Source of the DNA: Paramacrobiotus metropolitanus
Lineage: Eukaryota; Tardigrada; Eutardigrada; Parachela; Macrobiotidae
Length of the DNA: 64,000 nucleotides
NCBI RefSeq assembly: GCF_019649055.1
Contig: NW_026570226.1
Coordinates: forward strand, 1,674,001-1,738,000
Reading direction: 5' to 3'
The notes beneath the pieces were generated by a model. The model ran no database searches and was not told the DNA's origin. It saw only the letters and a program-made list of their open reading frames with translations. Numbering within the stretch: the first letter of the stretch is position 1; every line of letters begins with the position of its first letter. Position numbers and translations under genes: made by a program. This document shows positions 37,628-53,295 of the stretch, piece after piece.

Positions 37628-39640
37628 ATGGAGACGTTATCATCTAGCAGTGCAGAGAATGTGCGTCTTGGCCGAGCAGAACAATCCAGTCCGTTTTTAA
37701 CCAGTTCCACGGCGAAAGCAAATTCGGTTGTTGATCTCCATCCTGTCGTTCTGCTCCACATTGCAGATCATCATCATCGTAACGTCGCACAGCATGGGAA
37801 CAAATTCCAGAGTACGCTTCTCCGAGAAATCTAATGGTCTACTGACTCTACTTAGTCACTCTATTGCAGTTTGGGTTCCTCTTACAAATCATTGCAACCT
37901 GCTTTCTTTTCAGTTTTTGGAGCTTTGCTGGGTCGTCAGGATGGGCCAAAAGTGGAAATATGTTTTGCTTTTGAAATTCGCGTCAATCGGGAGAATGGTC
38001 GCTACATCCTGGATAAGGAGTATTGGTTTCAGAAGGAAGAACAGTGTGAGTTTGACATTTTTCGAAATACACTAAGACTAAGTGACTAAATACAGTACCA
38101 ACATTATGAATTACTCTGAGTTGGCCGTTTTGGCACAGCCTGCTTTAGGCTTTCCTCGAATAGGCTTTGATAAAATTTTCCCATTTTCAGTCAAACAGAT
38201 CCTTCCAGGACTGGATTACATTGGATGGTACACGGTTGCAGATGATTATTTGACCGTCGAGGATGTTGATCTCCAAAATCAGGTACGGTAGTACATAGTA
38301 CAAGTAAGTGGATATTGGCAGTCAGCGTTGGCATAACAGAATTGTTTCAAAAAAACTATATCATTAATTCGTTTTTTCTGAAATGAGTGATTCGGTGGCT
38401 AAAGGCTCGAAGTGCGGCAAAAACTCGGATTTTCCGATATGAATCAACTATACGTCCGCTATTCAACTATCATACATACTTCTTTACTAACCGATGTTGT
38501 GTTGCTTGAAATTTGCATTTTGCAGTTATGGGAAGTGTGCCAGAATTTGTTTTTCCTTAAAGCCCATGCAAATAAGGCAGATTCCTTCCCCGTTGATCTG
38601 TTCGAATCGGTGGTGGAATTCACTGGAGGCTCAGTAAGTTGTCTTTTGCGCATCACGTTAGATGGAGTCTCAAACCCATTTTTTTTGCTGATATGCAGCC
38701 CGTGACGAAATTCAACCCCATTGCCTACAACATCGTCTTCGAGCAAGCCGAGCAGATTGGTGTGCACCATGTGGCCACTAAGACGGATGCAGATTCGGGT
38801 AGTGGATCCGCCGGCGCCGAGACCGAGTACCAGATCAGCATGCGTTCCATGTCCAGCGCTGTGCACATGCTCCAAGATCGTCTGTCTGTGTTATGTCAGT
38901 ACATGGTCACCGTGGAGCAGAAACAGTTGCCACCGGACAACGATATTCTCGTGGAACTGAAGCGCATTGTAGAGATGCTACAGAGCCTTGATTCGGAAGA
39001 GCAACAGGAGAAGTACAATGTGGTAAGTGGTTGGTTTATCCGTTATCGTAGCTGAAAATTCGAACTACTCTATTTTTTTGTCAGTTTTTTGTACTTTTCG
39101 TACTTCTGAACGAAGCACTATAATTTTCTGTTGTATGCCATTTATAATGTTGTGTAATATCTGCACTTTGTTGGTAGGCTTTGTTTCTTTTGCTTTCTTT
39201 TTTTGTCCATCTCGGCTAAGTGCAGCCGGTCTCACAATCAGGTTTTGTGCGGCAGTTTATTGGTGACGTTTTTGTTTCAGATGAAGCTGCAAGCTTTGAT
39301 GACCGCTTCCGTTGGCAACTATACGCAGAGTGTGGAGTTGTTAATCGAGTTTATTCGCAAAAATATTGTCATCGTGGAAAAGAAAGGACCATCTGCTGCT
39401 CGCGGTGGTCATCGCTTCGGACAGCCCCAACCGGGATTTTCTATGCGTGGAATGAGCAAAGGGCCAAAACCCCGACCCAGTATGGGACAGCGATTTCGAC
39501 CGGGCAATTTATTTGGTCGAAACCGCGGCGATGATAGTAGCGATGGACCTTCGGGGTCGATGTCTTTCTTCGGTCGCGGACGCAGTGACGATAGCGATGG
39601 AATACGAAGTGGTAACAGCGTGGGCGAATTGTCTCATTAA
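37628..39640 (+). CDS. COPS6: COP9 signalosome subunit 6, with RG-rich tail
   Basis: A non-catalytic MPN-domain subunit of the COP9 signalosome, which removes NEDD8 from cullins. Exons 37628-37811, 37914-38045, 38191-38282, 38526-38633, 38699-39022 and 39281-39640 total 1200 nt, 399 residues (human 327). The MPN domain begins VVDLHPVVLLHIADHHHR, then [48 protein letters not shown] and FFLKAH. The JAMM metal-binding residues are absent, as expected for CSN6. The C-terminal helices contain AEQIGVHHVATKTDADSGS, MSSAVHMLQDRLSVLCQYM and the final YTQSVELLIEFI. About 75 extra residues follow, rich in Gly, Arg, Ser and Asp (GRNRGDDSSDG, FFGRGRSDDSDG), which the human protein lacks. Confidence 0.94.
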
Positions 39641-40078
39641 GGCGGCACAGTAATTCTGGCACATTATTTTGCGTTCGGACGGGTTTTAGTTTGAAGCGGA
39701 CAGTGTTAAGTACGAACTTGGTGGTATTGCTTTCAAATGTTCTTTATTTGCTTTCTTCTGTTTTGATTAGGCGGAGTTATTACTTTAAACTTCATGTAAA
39801 TTTCAATGAGTAATGCATAGTGCACACTGTCATTAAAGCACGGCACCTTGTATTCTGTTGAGATCGACGCTGATTTTGTAGGTGCTGAACTATTTTAGGT
39901 AGCCGTTATGGAACCTTTATTGATCGCCAAAAAATATCGTAAACACATATCCCAGAAATGAATGCCATCGCAAGTACAATATTGAAGACTTACTCAGATG
40001 CCTTTTCCTAAACAGAAGCTCGTACGCACAGCTTATGGTTAGCTAGATATTTTAACAAAAAAGTAAAGAGAATGCTGA
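39641..40078. other. Convergent 3' UTRs of CSN6 and PSMB4
   Basis: A short interval between facing stop codons; an ATTAAA lies near 39832. Nothing else was seen. Confidence 0.6.
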
Positions 40079-41644
40079 CTATTCATAGCCGCGAATCATC
40101 AAGGCCGTGTTCCATTGGCCTTCAAATTCTTTTACTGGGTCAACGACAGCCCCATCCTTAGTGACAACTGCCAGCTGGTACTGCAAGAAAACGTAAGAAG
40201 ATGTACATATGGTACAGAATACTACAGAAGGACGCCTGTAAAGCTAAAACTGACGACTCACATCAAATAAAAACTCAGTTTTGTTGAAAAAAAATTATCT
40301 TTACAGTATCGATTCAATACGTTTCGTTCAGTAGATGCCATACGAAACAAAATCAAGCTCTTAACAGTAGATATGCACGGTATAATGAATACTGTGGCAC
40401 ACTATTAATGATGTTACCTTATTGCTGGATTCTCGATTACGATAATATAACAATCTGAGAGCATGTACAGCCACTTCTCGAGCAGTTTTCTCATCCAATG
40501 CGGGATTTTTTTCCAGTTGATCAGCCAGAAAGGGCTAAAAACATAACAGGGTAGTTTGTAATCATAATAGCTTATAATTTTATACTACAACAATGAATAT
40601 TCTCCAGCTATTTTATTCAAACCTGAGCGATAAATCGTCCAAATCCCGTAGCAATGTAAGGGGCGTTATAGCTGATTCCCAGCATTGTCAATCCACCAAC
40701 ATAACTAAAAATTTAAAAAAAGCAGTTACGCACTCGGAAGCTACAGAGCGCGAAAATCAATTTTTACCTTTCTCCTTCCTCCAAACCTCCGACGACATAA
40801 CTGTTCCACATCGGGTCCAGTTTCGAGCGACTAAAATGTGCCAAACTATGAACTTACAAGGATTGATAAAAAGTATTAAATACAACGTTCACTTTCCAGA
40901 AATAAATCCTATCTAGCAATATTTACGCAGACAATGGTTTCGTTTCAAAACTCAAACATAAAGCAACTGTCATGAAATGTCGCACGCATTACTTGAGAAA
41001 CAAAATATCCAAATCAACTGTTAATCCGAAGAGAAAATTACCTGTTGTATAAAACACGAGTCAACCAGCTGTGTAGAGATTTGGGAGACCACTCGTACCC
41101 GTCGTCCGAACAGAAATCAGCAATACTGAAAGATACATCATTTTAAAAGTTTTTGTGTTTTTGACAGCCCCAGTTATCATTATGTACCGAAGCAACTCAA
41201 CACGTAAAATAATTCAAAAAATTAACCATGACATCGACGCTTAATTAATAATTATTTTAACACGCTCTAACTTACGACTTTTTGGCGATATGTTGCTCGA
41301 TGAACTGATAATCTGCATAATCGCCAGTCACAGCAACGACCGTATTATTGTTGACCTTCAGTAAGCGCGGGACTGTCCGCAATTTGCAGAGACTACCGTA
41401 AGATGCCACGGAATCCGCAGCGAGAACTACACCACCTTGGAAAGCCAGTCCAATAACTGCTGTACCCGAAACGCTCGGCGACCTGCAACGAAACTTTTAA
41501 CCAGAAGGAAGCCGTAGTCATTCATGGTACATACGAAGTATGTTGCTTTGGCTGGGAGGAATGGTTTGAGGACACCGAGACTCGGCCTTTCGAAATACTC
41601 AGATCGCGCTGTAAAGCGGAATCAATGTTGTACTTCTGTGACAT
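40079..41644 (-). CDS. PSMB4: Proteasome subunit beta type-4 (beta-7)
   Basis: A non-catalytic beta subunit of the 20S core. Seven exons (41644-41535, 41482-41276, 41125-41042, 40830-40768, 40704-40623, 40534-40418, 40180-40079) total 765 nt, 254 residues (human 264). It reads SVSGTAVIGLAFQGGVVLAADSVASYGSLCKLRTVPRLLKVNNNTVVAVTGDYADYQF in short overlapping pieces that match PSMB4, then SWLTRVLYNRRSKLDPMWNSY, GGLTMLGISYNAPYIATGFG, HALRLLYYRNRESSNKYQLAV and a short C-terminus ending MIRGYE. No catalytic N-terminal threonine is expected in this subunit. It is head-to-head with PSMB2. Confidence 0.96.
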
Positions 41645-42318
41645 TTTCTGATCCGACAGCTAAATCACAGCAAACTACGATCCAATTTACGTAATTAAAG
41701 AAACGATATCTATGCACTAGATAAACCAAATATCTTTAAAAATCTACGAAGGTACTAAAATCCCGAAAAAAGGTGAAATAAAGGGAACTTTTCTGTTGAC
41801 AAGATTCACAAAAATCTTTACAATCGCAGGAAATAAAAGCGATTTCCATGCTCATGCGTACCACATAAAACATCAACTCACAATCCAAATGACCAAAAAC
41901 AAGTCAGCATATTTAGTACAGGGATTCAAATCGAATTAGCGCGAAAAATTTCAGCCAACATGATCACTTCCGGTGGCTGAATGGTTATCCGCGAAAGCCT
42001 TAAGCTAGGAAATAACAAAGCACAGTTCACAATTATTCGAAAAATTTTTCAGATAAACACTTGAAAATCTGAAATTATATGTGATATCTTGGTCCATATG
42101 CAACCTTCAGAAATCAAGATTTTGACGATTCTTCTGTCGGCAACCGGAAACAGTCTCCATCGCTTAGTTCCCTGTTGTGAGGTTTATTCTCGTATGCTCC
42201 GTTGTCAACAGAACTGCACCATCATGGATCAATGAAAAGACTGGTCTCGTTTGGGTTGAATTTCTCATCCATCAAAAATACATTTGTTTTGATAAGATTC
42301 TTTTGCCAAAACAAAAAA
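41645..42318. promoter_or_regulatory. Shared 674-bp interval between two proteasome beta genes
   Basis: PSMB4 and PSMB2 diverge from here, so both promoters lie inside. Two ETS-type cores in opposite orientation, CACTTCCGGT (41965-41974) and ACCGGAA (42143-42149), flank the middle. Co-regulation of the pair is inferred from the arrangement. Confidence 0.45.
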
Positions 42319-44018
42319 ATGGCGGAATGTCTGTTTGGAGTACAGTTTAATGATTTCGTCCTTGTGGCCGCGGACACCGTGACAGCGTTCAGCGTGATTG
42401 CTCTTCACCAAGGTGAGTTACTCCAAAGAGTGCCCACATATTTTGGCACTTATGACTTAAATGACCTAATGAACCGTGTTCCTTACATTCTCCGCTGGAT
42501 TTCACGACGAGTTTCTTCTTGTTTTGCCATTTTCGATGCGCAGCTTCTTTTCTCAGTGCGCAGTATTTTTCGAGTCTGCTCCACGATGGCGTGTTCCATG
42601 GTTTTGTTGTTTGCGTAGACTCCAGGAACTTGTTTGGTACTTAATAAACAGTGTGTTTGCACGAGTTTGCGCTGGACTTTCTGGTCGGTTTCTTCTTTAA
42701 CTTTTATAGCATGTTCGTATGCTTGCCTTTCATAGTTGGCTTGCACCTGTTCCCGCATGGAATCATTGATACGCTGAATTTCTTGCAGTTTCTTTTTCCG
42801 TTTGTAATAATCCAGGCTGGTTTTCCTGGCGTAATATCCGCGCCATGCAGACTGTATGATAGTTGCGGTACGGTCGAGAAATGCAGCCAGATTTCTCATT
42901 TGCTGTTCTAATCGCATTTCGGATACTTTGCGCTTAGCCAGGAAAATTCTCCAATTTGTTTGAATGGTCAGAGCAGCTCCCTGCCAAGCGGCAATGATGC
43001 GACGGGTTTTGTAGCGTTTCCAAGTCGCCTGAATCTTCACTGCCGCTTCGCGCTCTTTTCTTATGTACGGAAGCAGACGCTGGTGTGTTTCGAGCAGTTT
43101 GCGAACAAATTCGTCACCGCTGTTGAGAATTTTGTAATAAGCCAGAGCCATTTTTAATTTGTTCGAAAAAGAATGAAGGCTTTCGGGGTTGCTAAGGATG
43201 TTGCTCCAGCATACTTTAGTATGTTAAAAAGAACATGACTGTGTACTTTTCCTATAGTCATTTTCGAATTATTACTGCCTTTAAAATTTGATTTCATTAC
43301 TGATTCATTTTTTAGATACGGACAAGACATTCCGTCTCGGTGAGAAGTTGTTACTGCTGACCAATGGAGAATCCGGAGACACGGAGCAATTTGGTGAATA
43401 TATCGAAAAGAATTTGAAGTTGTACCGCATACGCAATGGCTATGATCTCGCACCATCGGCAGCGGCATATTTTGTGCGCAATCAGTTGGCGGAATTTCTA
43501 CGGAGCCGGGTGAGTTTCTGTTGCGCCATAATGTCTACGTATTTTTAATCTGATAAAATTGTCGCTTACTGTTGTTAATTTATGATATCTCGAAATGGTC
43601 ATTACGCTTCCAACGTTTTTAGACTCCTTATCAAGTGAACATGCTCTTGGCCGGACACGATCACATCGAAGGACCATCGCTTTTCTTCATCGACTATATG
43701 GGCACTTTGGCCAAAATGCCATTCGCCGTACATGGGTATGCTGCGTCATTTTCGTTTGGATTGTTGGATAAACACTATCGACCAGATATGAACGAAGCGG
43801 AAGGTGTTCAGTTGCTACAATATTGCATCAATGAGGTACGGCTTTTTAAATATGATTACTAATATCAGTAATATGTGATCATAGCGATCTAATTTTACGT
43901 TGTAATTTTTCAGCTGTATAAGCGCTTCATCCTTAATATCCCGAAGTTCAAAGTGCACAGGATTGACAAAGACGGCGTCAAGTTGTTGGGTGATCTTCAT
44001 CCAACAGTGAAGGCTTAG
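42319..44018 (+). CDS. PSMB2: Proteasome subunit beta type-2 (beta-4)
   Basis: A non-catalytic 20S core subunit. Exons 42319-42412, 43316-43509, 43623-43835 and 43914-44018 total 606 nt, 201 residues, the same as human PSMB2. It starts MAECLFGVQFNDFVLVAADT; exon 2 gives DKTFRLGEKLLLLTNGESGD, YIEKNLKLYRIRNGYDL and AEFLRSR; exon 3 YQVNMLLAGHDHIEGPSLFF and MPFAVHGYAASFSFGLLDKH; exon 4 LYKRFILNIPKFKVHRIDKD. Intron 1 (903 nt) is far longer than the others because it contains the antisense SPATA17-like gene. Confidence 0.97.
42483..43151 (-). CDS. SPATA17: SPATA17-like IQ-motif protein, nested antisense in PSMB2 intron 1
   Basis: An intact 222-codon ORF without introns lies wholly within PSMB2 intron 1 (42413-43315) on the opposite strand. 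Three IQ calmodulin-binding motifs are visible: AVKIQATWKRYKTRR (about residues 37-51), ALTIQTNWRIFLAKRK (60-75) and ATIIQSAWRGYYARK (96-110). Downstream the stretch HCLLSTKQVPGVYANN matches the SPATA17 signature HYLLSTKQIPGIYN. SPATA17 is a ciliary/flagellar, testis-enriched protein. The C-terminus is shorter than human SPATA17 (about 361 residues), ending after a Lys/Arg/Glu-rich helix. The lack of introns in an intron-rich genome hints at origin by retroposition or at a nested relocated copy. Confidence 0.88.
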   Translation of the reverse strand: MALAYYKILNSGDEFVRKLLETHQRLLPYIRKEREAAVKIQATWKRYKTRRIIAAWQGAALTIQTNWRIFLAKRKVSEMRLEQQMRNLAAFLDRTATIIQSAWRGYYARKTSLDYYKRKKKLQEIQRINDSMREQVQANYERQAYEHAIKVKEETDQKVQRKLVQTHCLLSTKQVPGVYANNKTMEHAIVEQTRKILRTEKRSCASKMAKQEETRREIQRRM

Positions 44019-44618
44019 ATTCTGTTGTTTGTTGTCAAACTGTATCTCTCCACTGTTTTAATTTAGTTTTTCGCCGTGTGTTCCCTCTTCACAACTTTTT
44101 TAAATGTTGGATTTTTCGCTTTCTGAATGTTAATGAACCACCTCCATACAAGAGCAGTAAATCGGCAATCTGTATTATCGCAGACAGTACTGCATTAACT
44201 TCCCAAGTACCGCATAGAATCTGTTTTAATATGGAGCTGCACGGCTAGGCGTAGTTCATATTTTTGTAGAGAACAGCATATGTATGGTGTTTACAATATT
44301 TTCGATAATTTAGTATAATACTTACTAACGAGTAACCATTACAGTACTATTACTTATTTTTCAACAGCTGCTGCCAGATATATCGTATTTCGTTGACTCA
44401 CGCGTTTGCAATAACATTATTATGTGTTCACGCGTTTCGGCTCTACATCCACGGTACGCGTTTATAATATCGGTACGACTAAGTCCACTCAAAGCGCTCC
44501 GCCCAGTGCAATATAAATTATACCAGGAATAATAACGAAACTACCAATCAAAATCAAGTGACCACTGAACATAAAATGTATTTAGGTTTTGCAGAAATGC
44601 ACTGAATTCCGCGCGCTT
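44019..44618. other. Convergent 3' ends of PSMB2 and CDC5L
   Basis: An AT-rich 600-bp spacer with 3' UTRs; no gene or repeat was seen. Confidence 0.55.
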
Positions 44619-48806
<4,188 letters not shown>

Positions 48807-51800
48807 CTAAGATACCGCTGTCTCTGCCGGCTCCGAATCAACAGTTTTAACAGCCCCAGCAGAAAAAAGAGTACCAAGAATAACAAGGTGATTTCGTCTA
48901 AGTTGTTCAAAAAATTCGGTCAGAATGTACTTCATGAACTCTCGATACTCTTCGATAAACCGACCATCGGATACCGAAAGCCTCCCATTATTGATCTCAT
49001 AAATAATGCGGAATAACTCCATTTGGAAAAATTGATCCGGCATCTTCAGATCCCACGCAATACGATGAAACATCTTTAGTACAGCATGATTGGCCAGGGA
49101 GGTGTTCGAGGAATAAGACTTCAGCAGGATCATGAAAGGTTCCAGATGACTCGCCACAGAAAAACTATGGCGAAACAAAATACGAGTAACAAATGCATTT
49201 TTCACCAACTGCTTTAACCGTATTTCCTCAATTCATCATAATTAATTAATTACGGGCATCCAAATAAAACGCCTGAAGTATCATTATAAAATTCAGTCTC
49301 AGTACCGTTTCACATAAGCATTCAAATGGAACGCCACTTCACGCGGCTCGCGACCTTTCGACTGGTCATTCTCAGTATCGTCTTCTTCGTCATCCATCAC
49401 TTCATCGTCATTCTCATTGTTATCATTGCCATGTTCCTCTCCGTCATGATCTAAAGCCGGTTGAAGATCTGAAAAAGAATCGCATTTACTATTGCTCGTT
49501 CGCAAATTTCTTTCCAGAACTTCCATTCATAAAATAACACAAAACCAGACTGACCACTGATTGCTTACTTACTTTTCTTGTTTGATTTAGTGGGATTTTT
49601 AGCCTTCCGCTTCCGCTGCTTGGCGCGCACAAACAACTGGGTTTTCGATGCCAAGCATGTCTCGATGAGTTTAACAAAGATATGTACCGTGATAACAAGG
49701 TCATTCAAATACTGCCTATAAAGAAGCACACGAGAAGCGTTTATGCGGTTGGTGTCAAAGAATTACAGTAAGTCTAATCAGTAATCATACATAAATTTTA
49801 ACATATTTACCGTGAAAACTTTCCTTCGTGGAATTCTTTCAATAAACTAAAAAACATATCGCGATGCTCTTCGCTGTAGAATACGTTACTTTCAAGCTGT
49901 TTGGCAGAGCGTCGCACAGTGGCATCTTCATGAGAAAGCATGGCGGACACCGTCCACAACATCTCTTGGTAACACTTCAGTGTAGCATGCACTCTGCATA
50001 AACACGTATATAGTTAGTTACACACAATACTTTTACGACACATACCTACAAATCAAAAATGCCTCAAGGTGCTAATATTAAACCAAAACTGCTCGCTGCG
50101 AAAAGCAAACAGATATAAAAGAACTACACAAACCGTGACACACGTAAAAGGAATCTACTTCTATAGAAAGGAAACTGTACTTCTATAGAAAGTTTACAGA
50201 GTACAAACTAGAAACAGATACCGTTTACATAAGTACTGTAACACAAATGAAATTTCGTTTCGTATGTTTTCATTTCCTACACTGTAAATATTTTAGTAAC
50301 ATTTAAACCACCAAAATCTAGAAGCAATTCAGCGATATCGTATTTTCAAAAATCATTAGCCCTTTCCAGGGGTTTTACTGGAAATACGAACTTGAAAAAT
50401 CTTCGAATTATTCACTTCTAACGGTCTAACCAACCTCTCGCTCCACTTCACGGTTTCCGTTTTATTCAGACGCATCATATCGAGATAATTCTCCATTTTC
50501 TCATAGATGAAACGAAAGGTGTCAACGGAAACCGTTTCACTGCGTAAGAAAACAATATTACGTAAGTACGTAATGACCGAATATAGAAAAATAAACTGAT
50601 GGCAGTTATCAGATATGTTAAAATCTTGAAAAACGCTACAGAAACCTAGACTGCCAGTTACAACGGTACAACAACTAACCTGACGAAGTCCACGCAAACC
50701 TTTTCACCGTTCTTTTCACCGTTGAACCGATTTAACGCCATGAAAAACCTCACAGCCCACAAATATCGTAAAATGTACTCTTCCGGTTCTGTCACTGACA
50801 TCAGATGAGGTATTTCATTCTAAAAAATAAAAAAACTGAGAAATGGAATAAAATCAAAATTTCAAAATATTTAGCTTTTTACCTTTAAATTAACCATAAA
50901 CAAATTATATGCATTCTCCAGAAACATCACACAAAAATTGCGTAATTCAGGCGAAATAATCGGAACATATGAATGCCGCTCCTCTTTGATTCGGAAGACC
51001 TTTCGACTGCGTGAATCAGGTGTTTTATCCGAAGTGAGTTCGAATTTGTTGTCCAAAATATTTGTGAGTGGCTTCACCAAAACCATGTCATTCTCTCGAT
51101 TCACGGCCTTAGCTCCTTTCAGAACGAAAGTACCGCCAAATGTAGAATGTCTATAAAATTTCATAATTTCTAATACGCAGCTGCAACGATTTCTCTTATT
51201 ATGTACGAGTATTTCAGTAGTTCAGTAACAAACTGTAATTGTATAACTGACGTATCGCTCACGACTCAAGTAAACTACACACATTTCAGCTATGCCGTGC
51301 GTACCGGGAAACAGATCGGAGCGGGTCAGGCATTTTTGCTGCCAAAGAACGCTGATATATCTGCTGCGAGTGCCTGTCGTCAGCTTCGCATGATTCCGTG
51401 GTTTTGACTTTAATTAAAGCTTCCGGGTCATGAAACCGAAGTAAATTATGAAGAATATCAAGGACACGAAAAGAGGAATACTTCTCTGCACATGCCATGT
51501 ACAGAATTATGCCGGTAAATCCGGAGCTGTTTATGGCCCTACAAAGAAGTATATTTTCAACTACGCCATCAGCAGCGAAAACAGCGTTCAACAAAGTTTT
51601 CGGCGCTACACCATAAAACAGAACAACGCTTTTTATTTGATAGATCACAGTCCCTGGCATACCACTTACCTGAAGACTTTATCATGAAGAGACGCAGGAG
51701 AATCGGTTTGTTTTCCATACACCTCACCACGCATTTCCAATATGTTACTGACAAAGTTCAAAGAATGCCGCAAGAAGCCAATATCAATTTTATCTCGCTC

Positions 51801-53295
51801 TTCAGATGGCTTTTTCAGAACTTCTGTAAGGCGAGCACGAAAATGCGCGAAAAACTCCGGATCAGTAAACATCTAAAAACTACAATATAAGGCGGGAACG
51901 TAACGCTCACTCAAAATGCTACAGAACCTTTTTACAGGGCTGCCGGCGATCGTCCATTTCTTTCAAACGAGCCCTGACATCCATATTATCTTCCAGGATA
52001 TCTCGCGGAATGCGCAATGAAATTTCACTGGGCGGCATTGTTAATTCGTCGATCAACCTGACATGCGAAGTTGGACCAGTTTTTACTCGTACTGTACAAC
52101 GGTACAACCTATTGTACATAGTACATACAGATACGACAGCCACTAATATAGATATATCGTAACGATCGGAATGGCATTTAAATACGCTCTTGTTAAATAT
52201 TTAATACTTTTTATCATATTATGGCAAAGTCTAGTCATCAGTTCGATGAATTATTACTGCCAATTTCACCAGAATAAAAAGACAAAATGCAAAACAGAGG
52301 ATATTAAGAGATTAAGGTTGTAAGCTTTCTGTAATCAAAACCAGAACTAATCGTAAGAAATCTTTATTAATCCACAAAAGCGTCTTAGCGTGCATAGTTG
52401 TACTCGTATTGGAATAATTGCCTATTTCCTACTGAATCGAATTACTTACATAGTACTGTATGTGTAGCATACGGCTGGAATTATTGCGTTAGTTTGCAAC
52501 CCGCACCGATAAATTAAGAAAAAATTAACAGTAAACATGTACAACACTGTACCAGATGGTGGCTCTCCATAATCCGTCATCTCGTGGATTGTTCATCAAA
52601 ACGGGATATAAATCCGTGCAGACGATGCCTGTGTTGATCAAATAACGTCGCACCGTCATCTTTGGACTGAGCTCTGTATGTCGAATTTGCAGGATCATAT
52701 TCTTAATGGCCACTATACGAAAAATGACAGAAAAAACTTCAGGTTCTACTGAGCGATTTGGTCGATCTGCATGTTTACAAAGAATTACGCGAAAGTTATT
52801 TACGTAAGCATTTTGGGTGTTTCTTGTAAATTTCTTTGTCTCCTTCCTTTTCCACGGTTCCCAAATGTTTGACGTAAAATGCCAAATTCAGTTCAACATC
52901 TTCGACAGTCTGAAAAATGAACGAAAAGTCAGCATGCGGAGAAAAGCAATGGTACTGATGTGCAGGTAAGTAAGAACTGCAGTAAGAAATGATGCATTTC
53001 ATAAGCTTAACAGTTTACGAAGTGACTGATAATTTCTCAAAATTCACATATAAGCACAGTGCAACAGTTTAAATTCTAAAGAACTAAATAACTTCGTTTA
53101 ATATGTAGTATGTACCTCATTTGGAACCAGCTCCTCTGCAGCCTCTTCTTCTTCAGGCTTCCCTGGTGCTACTGGCTTTGGTTTGTTCACTGTGTTGCTT
53201 CCATTTGGATTGATGGCACGCTGCAGCCGCTCTCCAAGCTTTTTCGCTTCTTTGACAGTAGAATTATAACCAAACATCGTGGCGGACAATAGCAT
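48807..53295 (-). CDS. TIMELESS: Timeless (fork-protection type, TIM-2/Timeout-like), short form
   Basis: Timeless forms the replication fork protection complex with Tipin. Thirteen exons (53295-53116, 52909-52804, 52712-52553, 52057-51928, 51872-51670, 51538-51305, 51150-50883, 50819-50680, 50539-50435, 49993-49811, 49715-49573, 49468-49306, 49164-48807) total 2373 nt, 790 residues. The family blocks appear in order: HPKCLLAIKNMILQIRH, VRRYLINTGIVCTDLYPVLM, WLIDELTMPP, the signature RHSTFGGTFVLKG, SETVSVDTFRFIYEKMENYL, NVFYSEEHRDMFFSLLKEFH, RQYLNDLVITVHIFVKLIET, an acidic stretch near 49400, and NHAVLKMFHRIAWDLKMPDQ. It ends soon after that, so the long C-terminal region of human Timeless (1208 residues), including the PARP1-binding part, is missing. 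The donor at 51927 (GTTCTG) is weak. The first exon (60 residues, acidic) has no clear counterpart. Confidence 0.9.

Noticed and set aside
50155-50195. Two copies of TACTTCTATAGAAAG in a Timeless intron
   Set aside because: A short local duplication without further pattern.
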